A DNA stretch of 12,377 nt, taken from NCBI GenBank assembly GCA_016880695.1, contig JAEHCY010000465.1, positions 1 to 12,377 on the forward strand, given 5' to 3'. Numbering within the stretch: position 1 is the first letter of the stretch; each line of letters begins with the position of its first letter. The DNA comes from Chromatiaceae bacterium. Lineage in GTDB: Bacteria > Pseudomonadota > Gammaproteobacteria > Chromatiales > Chromatiaceae. Below, piece by piece: positions 7,934-12,377 of this stretch. The translations under genes were made by a program, and so were the position numbers. The notes under the pieces are model-generated. The model had not been told where the DNA came from and made no database searches. It worked only from the letters and a program-made list of their open reading frames with translations.

Positions 7934-7945
7934 GCGTCCAGATAT
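7918..7945 (+). promoter_or_regulatory. Possible grxD promoter, heat-shock-like
   Basis: CTTGAAA (7918-7924) followed after 13 bases by CCAGATAT (7938-7945) resembles the sigma-32 pattern CTTGAAA-N11-16-CCCCATNT. The same region gives a weaker sigma-70 reading, TTGAAA-N18-TATCAC. It lies 45-72 bases before the grxD start codon and overlaps the stem-loop at the end of asnO. A match of this quality can occur by chance. Confidence 0.28.
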
Positions 7946-7989
7946 CACCAGCTTGTCATTCACTGGCGAGCATCGAGCGAGGTTTCCCG

Positions 7990-8340
7990 ATGGACGTTAT
8001 GGATCGTATTCGTGAACAGGTCGAGCAAAACCCGATCATCATCTACATGAAAGGGACGCCCCAGTTTCCCATGTGCGGCTTCTCCATGCGGGCCGCGGCG
8101 GCGCTACAGGAGTGCGGGGTACCTTTCGCCTACGTGAATGTGCTGCAGGATGCCGAGATCTTCGAGAACCTACCGCGCTTCGCCGACTGGCCAACCTTCC
8201 CCCAGGTCTACGTGGATGGTGATCTGATCGGCGGCTGCGACATCACCCTCGAGCTTCACGCCAAGGGCGAGCTCAAGGGGCTACTGGAGGCGGCGGCCAC
8301 CAAGGCGAAGGGCGCGGAGGGATCCGCCGACGGGGTCTGA
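7990..8340 (+). CDS. grxD: Monothiol glutaredoxin (Grx4 type)
   Basis: The 116-residue product has the CGFS active site (29-32) of monothiol glutaredoxins, preceded by the conserved Lys21 (MKGTP), then WPTFPQVYVDG (67-77, cis-proline region binding glutathione) and GGCD (81-84). These proteins bind a [2Fe-2S] cluster with glutathione as dimers or with BolA, and carry Fe-S clusters in the cytoplasm. Length matches E. coli GrxD (115). The ATG at 7990 has GCGAGG 7 bases upstream. It converges with rnt, leaving only 10 bases between the stop codons; grxD and rnt are also chromosomal neighbours in E. coli, so the linkage is old. The C-terminal tail (about 103-116) is Ala/Gly/Lys-rich and variable. 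Confidence 0.96.
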   Translation: MDVMDRIREQVEQNPIIIYMKGTPQFPMCGFSMRAAAALQECGVPFAYVNVLQDAEIFENLPRFADWPTFPQVYVDGDLIGGCDITLELHAKGELKGLLEAAATKAKGAEGSADGV

Positions 8341-8350
8341 GACGCCGGGC

Positions 8351-9013
8351 CTATTCCTGAGATGCCGGGGTCTTGTGGCCGAGCCAGGGTTTGTCCGGGA
8401 CGAGGGCATCCCAGCGGTTGACGATGGTACAGAAGAGCTCGGCGGTCTTGGTGGCGTCGTAGATCGCGGAGTGGGCCTCTCGATGATCCCAGCCGAGGTG
8501 CGCGAGCTGGGAAGCGCGCGCCAGTACCGTCTGGCCGAGGGCAAGCGCCGAGAGGCTCACCGTGTCGAGGGTGCTGAAGGAATGGAACGGGTTGCGCTTG
8601 CAGCCGGTGCGTGCAACGGCAGCCCGGAGGAAGGCGAGGTCGAAGGGTGCATTGTGTCCCACCAGGATGGCCTTGGTGCAGCCGTTATCTTTCACCGCCT
8701 GCCGGACCGGGGCGAGCACGTAGCGCAGGGCTTCGCGCTCGGTCTTGGCGTCGCGGAAGGGATGAAAGGGATCGATGCCAGTGAACGCGAGCGCGCGGGG
8801 GTCGATGTGAGCGCCGGGAAAGGGGGCGACGTGGCAGGCCACCGGTTCACCGGGGCGCAGGCGGCCTTCCTCGTCGATTCCGACGACCACGGCGGCGATC
8901 TCGAGCAGGGCATCGCGCTCCGCGTCGAACCCACCCGTCTCCACATCCACCACCACCGGGAGAAATCCGCGGAAACGCTGGGCGATGGCAAGGGGGCTGG
9001 CGGAGTGTGGCAT
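8351..9013 (-). CDS. rnt: Ribonuclease T
   Basis: RNase T is a DEDDh-family 3'-to-5' exonuclease that trims the CCA end of tRNA and matures 3' ends of other stable RNAs; it acts as a dimer. The 220-residue product carries all five catalytic residues at the same numbers as the E. coli enzyme: Asp23 and Glu25 ([11 protein letters not shown]), Asp125 ([10 protein letters not shown]), His181 and Asp186 (HSAIYDA). It also has the RNase T style N-terminus ([14 protein letters not shown]), distinguishing it from DNA polymerase III epsilon. The ATG at 9013 has only a weak AGG upstream, but no better start exists and residue numbering supports it. It is divergent from the TraB/GumN gene with a 103-base spacer that must hold promoters for both; I see no clear hexamer pair there. 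Confidence 0.96.
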   Translation of the reverse strand: MPHSASPLAIAQRFRGFLPVVVDVETGGFDAERDALLEIAAVVVGIDEEGRLRPGEPVACHVAPFPGAHIDPRALAFTGIDPFHPFRDAKTEREALRYVLAPVRQAVKDNGCTKAILVGHNAPFDLAFLRAAVARTGCKRNPFHSFSTLDTVSLSALALGQTVLARASQLAHLGWDHREAHSAIYDATKTAELFCTIVNRWDALVPDKPWLGHKTPASQE

Positions 9014-9116
9014 GGCCTGGCAGCATAGCGGAAAGGTGCCGGATTATCGAATCGGAGGCAGAGTGAACAGGGTCCAGGGGGCAACCTCCAGTCAGCGGGC
9101 GCGCGGAGGCTCACCG

Positions 9117-10004
9117 ATGCGTTGGCCACGCCCGGTGTTCCTCTGTGCGCAGTCGTTGTGGGTGTGGCTGCTATGGGCTGGGGGGTTACCGGCCGATCCT
9201 ATCCCCTTCGCCGAGGGGCGGTTGTTTCGCCTGGAGCGTGCCGAGGTGCGTCCGAGCTACCTGTTCGGTACCCTGCATGCGGATGACCCTGAGGTGGTCC
9301 GGCTACCCGAGGCGGTCGAGACGGCCCGGCGCCAGGCCGATACCCTGGTGATCGAGGTCGTGCCCGATGCCGAGGCAGTCCTCCGCGCCATGGTCGCCAT
9401 GGCCTTCACCGATGGCCGCACCCTCCGGGATGCGGTCGGCCCCGAGCTCTACCAGCAAACCTTGCGGGCCACGGCGCGGCTCGGAATGGGCGAGGAGGCG
9501 GTTCGGGACCTCAAACCCTGGGCCGTGGCCACCCTGTTGAGTGTGCCACCCTCTGCTACCGGCGAGTTCCTGGAGCGGCGCCTATACGCCTCGGCGCTTG
9601 CGGAGGGACAAACCGTCGCAGGCCTGGAGAGCATCGAGGAGCAGCTCGGGGTGTTCGAGGGTCTATCGGCAGAGATGCAGAAGGTGCTGCTCGCCGATGC
9701 CCTGGAGGAGCAGGAAAACCTCGACGAGATCTACCTCAAGCTGCGGGAGACCTATCTCCGCGGTGACCTCGCCGGTCTGCTGCGACTCAACGCGGAGTAC
9801 CTCCACGGCAGTGATCCCGGGTTGCGTCGCTACTTTGAGGAGGTGGTGATCGATGGCCGAAACCGGCGCATGGCGGAGCGTTTGGCGCCGACCCTCGGGC
9901 GCGGCAGCGCCTTCGTTGCCGTCGGCGCCCTGCATCTACCCGGCGAGGCCGGCATGCTTCGGCTTCTGACCGAGCAAGGCTGGTCGGTCGAGCGGGTACA
10001 CTAG
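9117..10004 (+). CDS. TraB/GumN family protein, probably secreted
   Basis: The 295-residue product has an N-terminal signal peptide (Arg-Trp start, hydrophobic core about 8-23, likely cut after LPA near residue 26) and a TraB/GumN (YbaP) domain (PF01963). Its two family signatures are visible: GTLHADDP near the N-terminus (51-58) and GALHLPGEAGML near the C-terminus (270-281), whose histidines are proposed metal or catalytic residues of this Tiki-like protease-related superfamily. Members are periplasmic or envelope proteins of uncertain substrate. I chose the ATG at 9117 because GGAGG lies 7 bases upstream and the signal peptide starts there. The open frame begins at 8985, overlapping rnt, and the extra 44 residues look non-coding. 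mlaA follows 85 bases later on the same strand. Confidence 0.88.
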   Translation: MRWPRPVFLCAQSLWVWLLWAGGLPADPIPFAEGRLFRLERAEVRPSYLFGTLHADDPEVVRLPEAVETARRQADTLVIEVVPDAEAVLRAMVAMAFTDGRTLRDAVGPELYQQTLRATARLGMGEEAVRDLKPWAVATLLSVPPSATGEFLERRLYASALAEGQTVAGLESIEEQLGVFEGLSAEMQKVLLADALEEQENLDEIYLKLRETYLRGDLAGLLRLNAEYLHGSDPGLRRYFEEVVIDGRNRRMAERLAPTLGRGSAFVAVGALHLPGEAGMLRLLTEQGWSVERVH

Positions 10005-10089
10005 CGGGCACTCGATGCGGCCTTCTGTGCTAACATCGCGGCGCATTTGGGGCCGCCGAAAACACCCCACGCCCCCGGAGGGTCCGCTC

Positions 10090-10875
10090 ATGCGCGCTCA
10101 CCCCGCAGCCCACTCCCGCCTCCTGTTGCCCTTGGTAGCTCTGCTGCTACTGGCCGGCTGCGCCTCATTGCCCGATGACTATCGCGACCCGCGAGACCCC
10201 TGGGAACGCTATAACCGGGGCATGTACCAGTTCAATACCGATTTTGACAACGCCTTCCTCAAACCCGTCGCCAAGGGATATAAGGCGGTGGTTCCCGATC
10301 CTCTCGACAAAGGCATCACCAACTTCTTCAACAACTTGGCGGATATCACCTCGGCTGCCAACAATCTGCTCCAGTTCAAGCTGTCGCGGGCGGCGTCCGA
10401 CGTAGGGCGTCTGGCGGTGAATTCCACCGCGGGGCTGCTGGGCTTCATGGACGTGGCGAGCAATGTCGGGCTCCCCAGCTACAAGGAGGATTTTGGCCAA
10501 ACCCTGGGCTACTGGGGGTTACCCCCAGGGCCCTACTTCGTGCTACCGCTGCTGGGTCCAAGCACGGTGCGTGAAACAGTGGGTGTTGCGGGTGACCTTT
10601 ACACGGACCCCTTATTCCTCGATCGATTAGTCGACCTGGGCCCGGATAGGGTCTTATGGGGACTCGCTGCGCTGCGCCTGATCGACCGGCGGGCGGATCT
10701 CCTCACCGCCACCAAGCTGCTGGACGAAGCCGCGCTCGATCCCTACATCTTCGTGCGCGACGCCTATCTGCAGCGGCGCCGTAGTCTGGTCTACGACGGC
10801 AACCCGCCGAAGGATGACTACGACGAGCTGTGGAACCCCGAGGTCCCGGCGTTGGAGGCGGATAAGCCCCAATAA
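10090..10875 (+). CDS. mlaA: MlaA/VacJ outer-membrane lipoprotein, phospholipid asymmetry
   Basis: MlaA is the outer-membrane part of the Mla system, which removes phospholipids from the outer leaflet and passes them through MlaC to the inner-membrane MlaFEDB transporter. The 261-residue product has a lipoprotein signal with lipobox LLAGC and acylation at Cys24; Ala at +2 fits outer-membrane sorting. Family motifs include DPWERYNRGMYQFNTDFD (36-53), NFFNNL (78-83), GFMDVASNVGLP (118-129) and DFGQTLGYWGLPPGPYFVLP (134-153). The ATG at 10090 has GGAGG 8 bases upstream; an open frame from 10015 adds 25 unlikely residues. A TG-extended -10-like TGCTAACAT at 10028-10036 could be a promoter, though no -35 is visible. 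No other mla gene is nearby, as is usual for mlaA. A GC-rich hairpin follows the stop. Confidence 0.95.
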   Translation: MRAHPAAHSRLLLPLVALLLLAGCASLPDDYRDPRDPWERYNRGMYQFNTDFDNAFLKPVAKGYKAVVPDPLDKGITNFFNNLADITSAANNLLQFKLSRAASDVGRLAVNSTAGLLGFMDVASNVGLPSYKEDFGQTLGYWGLPPGPYFVLPLLGPSTVRETVGVAGDLYTDPLFLDRLVDLGPDRVLWGLAALRLIDRRADLLTATKLLDEAALDPYIFVRDAYLQRRRSLVYDGNPPKDDYDELWNPEVPALEADKPQ

Positions 10876-10898
10876 GCCGCCGCTCGGATCTGGCCGCG

Positions 10899-10920
10899 GA
10901 GGGGGCGTCGCGACCCCCTC
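10899..10920 (+). terminator. GC-rich stem-loop after mlaA
   Basis: GAGGGGG (10899-10905) and CCCCCTC (10914-10920) form a perfect 7-base stem with an 8-base loop, 23 bases after the mlaA stop codon. It is followed by GGGGGTTGTG rather than a proper T-run. The same C-run can instead pair with the downstream G-run (ACCCC with GGGGT around CTCG), so two exclusive folds exist. It probably marks the end of mlaA transcription, but is not a textbook terminator. Confidence 0.45.
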
Positions 10921-11057
10921 GGGGGTTGTGAATGGATCCGCTGCGCGACCCGTTCAAAATCGTTCGGTCCTCGTACATCCCCTCGCGTTGCTGCCCCAGC
11001 GGTCTCGGGGCTTCGCTCCAGCGTCCCTCGGGCTCACGACGATTCTCCACCCACCGC
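10921..11057. other. Non-coding spacer between convergent mlaA and pyrC
   Basis: This 137-base stretch between the mlaA hairpin and the pyrC stop codon holds no credible gene. It includes CCGTTCAAAATCGTTCGG (10950-10967), with CGTTC repeated, and a run of short GC-rich segments. No T-tailed terminator for pyrC is evident on the minus strand. It may be part of a dispersed intergenic repeat, which cannot be judged from one copy. Confidence 0.4.
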
Positions 11058-12104
11058 TCAGGGGACCAGCGTCCAGGCGATTTCTTCCTGCGCGCGCAGC
11101 CCCACCACCCGTTCTCCCCCCAGATCATAGCTACCCGGAACCCACCAGGGTTTCCGCTGCAGGGTGAGGGTTTCGCGGTTTCGCGGTAAGCGGTAGAAAT
11201 CCGCGCCGTGGAAACTGGCGAAGGACTCGAGCCGCCCGAGCGCGCCCTCCTGATCGAAGGCCTCGGCATAGAGCTCAAGGGCCGCATGGGCCGTGAAGCA
11301 ACCGGCGCAGCCTTGGGCGCACTCCTTGCTCTTTAGGCTGTGGGGGGCACTGTCAGTCCCCAGGAAGAACTTCGGGCTACCCCCGGTGGCGGCCGAAATC
11401 AGAGCACGGCGGTGTCGCTCCCGCTTGAGCACCGGCAGGCAGTAGTAGTGGGGGCGGATGGCACCCGCCAGCATAGCGTTGCGGTTGTAGAGCAGGTGAT
11501 GGGCGGTGAGGGTGGCCGCGACCGTTGCGGGCGCCTGCTCGACGAATCGGACGCCATCCTCGGTGGTGACGTGCTCGAGTACCACCCGAAGCCCCGGGAA
11601 GTCGCGGACGATCCGACTCAGATGCCGCTCGATGAACCAGCGCTCGCGGTCGAAGATGTCGATTTCCGGGTCCGTGACCTCCCCGTGCACCAGCAGCGGA
11701 AGGTCCGCATGCTGCATGGCATCGAGAACGCCATAGATGTTGTCGAGGCGGGTGACGCCCGAGTCGGAATTGGTGGTGGCGCCCGCCGGGTAGAGTTTAG
11801 CGGCAAATACCACCCCGCTTGCAACGGCGCGCGCGATCTCCGCCGGTGGGAGATTGTCCGTGAGGTAGAGCGTCATCAGCGGCGCGAAAGAGGTCCCCGC
11901 GGGTAGGGCCTGGAGGATTCTCTGGCGGTAGGCCAGGGCTCCTTCGGTGTCGATGACCGGCGGTCGCAGGTTGGGCATCACGATGGCGCGCGCAAAGCGG
12001 GCGGCCGTGTGTGGCAGGACCGAGTGCAGCAGGTCGCCGTCACGCAGGTGCAGGTGCCAGTCGTCGGGTTTGGTTAGCTGGATCCGATCAGGCGCCGGGG
12101 GCAT
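11058..12104 (-). CDS. pyrC: Dihydroorotase (E. coli PyrC type)
   Basis: PyrC catalyses the reversible cyclisation of carbamoyl aspartate to dihydroorotate, the third step of pyrimidine synthesis, with a binuclear zinc centre. The 348-residue length equals that of E. coli PyrC. All zinc ligands are present: His17 and His19 ([11 protein letters not shown]), Lys103 (AAKLYP, carboxylated), His140 (LLVHGEVT), His178 (LEHVTT) and Asp251 (GTDSAPH). The N-terminal VMPNL and the flexible-loop region around 108-117 are also typical. The ATG at 12104 gives the expected N-terminus, but no Shine-Dalgarno sequence precedes it; TTTCCTAG lies directly upstream. It is divergent from the secreted Trp/Gly-rich gene across an AT-rich spacer, and convergent with mlaA. 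Confidence 0.97.
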   Translation of the reverse strand: MPPAPDRIQLTKPDDWHLHLRDGDLLHSVLPHTAARFARAIVMPNLRPPVIDTEGALAYRQRILQALPAGTSFAPLMTLYLTDNLPPAEIARAVASGVVFAAKLYPAGATTNSDSGVTRLDNIYGVLDAMQHADLPLLVHGEVTDPEIDIFDRERWFIERHLSRIVRDFPGLRVVLEHVTTEDGVRFVEQAPATVAATLTAHHLLYNRNAMLAGAIRPHYYCLPVLKRERHRRALISAATGGSPKFFLGTDSAPHSLKSKECAQGCAGCFTAHAALELYAEAFDQEGALGRLESFASFHGADFYRLPRNRETLTLQRKPWWVPGSYDLGGERVVGLRAQEEIAWTLVP

Positions 12105-12252
12105 CTAGGAAATACCTATTGGTTAGCTAATTAAGTTTGTTATTTTCAATTTTGGTATTTTAGAATCTGCTTATATTATGTACCCCATCAGCACGAAACA
12201 GTGCTCCGACAAACCCACTTGCTGCTCAACACTAACTTTTGGAGACCCACAA
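12105..12252. promoter_or_regulatory. AT-rich divergent promoter region between pyrC and the sulfur-globule-like gene
   Basis: Bases 12105-12185 are strikingly AT-rich compared with the rest of the window. They contain the palindrome TTAGCTAA (12123-12130) and a 7-base inverted pair, AAATACC (12110-12116) with GGTATTT (12154-12160). The plus-strand promoter is annotated separately. For pyrC on the minus strand a TTGAAA occurs but lacks a good -10 at normal spacing. Confidence 0.5.
12152..12179 (+). promoter_or_regulatory. Sigma-70-like promoter for the gene at 12253
   Basis: TTGGTA (12152-12157, 4 of 6 to TTGACA) and TATTAT (12174-12179, 5 of 6 to TATAAT) are 16 bases apart. Transcription would start near 12186, leaving a leader of about 67 bases with GGAG 8 bases before the ATG. 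The AT-rich setting and good -10 fit a strongly expressed gene. Confidence 0.5.
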
Positions 12253-12377
12253 ATGAACAAGCTTGCTACTGCCGCCGCTCTCGCCGCCCTGCTCGGTGCC
12301 TCTGCCTCCGCCAATGCCTGGTGGGGTGGTCCGGGGGGTTGGGGGGATCGCAACTTCATGAACGACTTCTTCGGTGA
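12253..12377 (+). CDS. Secreted Trp/Gly-rich protein, sulfur-globule-protein-like (3' end outside window)
   Basis: Only 41 codons are visible. The start MNKLATAAALAALLGASASA is a clean Sec signal peptide with likely cleavage after SANA (about residue 22), followed by a mature part beginning WWGGPGGWGDRNFMNDFFG. Such Trp/Gly/aromatic-rich mature ends after an Ala-rich signal are typical of sulfur globule envelope proteins (Sgp type) of Chromatiales, which coat periplasmic sulfur globules. No cysteine is seen in the visible mature part. A GGAG site lies 8 bases before the ATG and a promoter-like pair further upstream. The frame runs off the right edge without a stop. Other secreted glycine-rich proteins are possible, because this identification rests on composition and a short segment. 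Confidence 0.6.
   Translation, partial: MNKLATAAALAALLGASASANAWWGGPGGWGDRNFMNDFFG

Noticed and set aside
8985..9116. Upstream extension of the TraB/GumN protein to the ATG at 8985.
   Set aside because: It overlaps rnt and adds residues before the signal peptide; GGAGG at the normal distance marks the ATG at 9117.
10703..11287. A 194-residue minus-strand frame over the mlaA-pyrC spacer.
   Set aside because: It is low-complexity Arg/Pro/Ser-rich sequence overlapping the 3' ends of both mlaA and pyrC, with no recognised domain.

Overview
The window is GC-rich, densely coded chromosomal DNA from a gammaproteobacterium. Every recognisable gene is a bacterial core or near-core gene, and the residue numbering of several products (RNase T, dihydroorotase, Fe superoxide dismutase) matches the Escherichia coli enzymes almost exactly. 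The last, cut-off gene resembles the secreted Trp/Gly-rich sulfur globule envelope proteins of purple and other sulfur-oxidising Gammaproteobacteria (Chromatiales type). With the gene for an amidotransferase of the osmolyte N-acetylglutaminylglutamine amide (NAGGN), this suggests a salt-tolerant sulfur oxidiser. That lineage call is inference from gene content.

Layout. Positions 1-387 (+) are the 3' end of ilvD. A minus-strand block follows, read from right to left: sodB (3559-4137), argD (2122-3303), argF (1156-2091) and a membrane-anchored SH3 protein of the YgiM type (437-1105). argD and argF are 30 bases apart and probably co-transcribed. sodB is separated from argD by 255 bases containing a strong hairpin and an argD leader with an unusual inverted repeat and T-run. 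After a 402-base divergent spacer, two plus-strand genes, an orphan hydantoinase B/oxoprolinase gene (4540-6081) and an asparagine-synthase-like NAGGN amidotransferase gene (6133-7917), lie 51 bases apart and look like one operon. Then come grxD (7990-8340, +) and rnt (8351-9013, -) converging with a 10-base gap, a secreted TraB/GumN-family gene (9117-10004, +), mlaA (10090-10875, +), pyrC (11058-12104, -), and the truncated sulfur-globule-like gene (12253 to the right edge, +) behind an AT-rich promoter region.

How the genes fit together. Arginine synthesis (argD, argF), branched-chain amino acids (ilvD) and pyrimidine synthesis (pyrC) are housekeeping; argF and pyrC serve the two pathways that use carbamoyl phosphate. 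sodB, grxD and mlaA serve oxidative-stress defence, Fe-S trafficking and outer-membrane lipid asymmetry. The most unusual part is 4540-7917: a HyuB subunit without HyuA, followed by an NAGGN amidotransferase without the usual synthetase and peptidase genes beside it. I see no mobile element, CRISPR array, tRNA, rRNA or phage gene. I found no clear novel multi-gene system; the best leads are the orphan pair, the argD leader, the palindrome upstream of sodB, and the secreted Trp/Gly-rich protein at the right edge.
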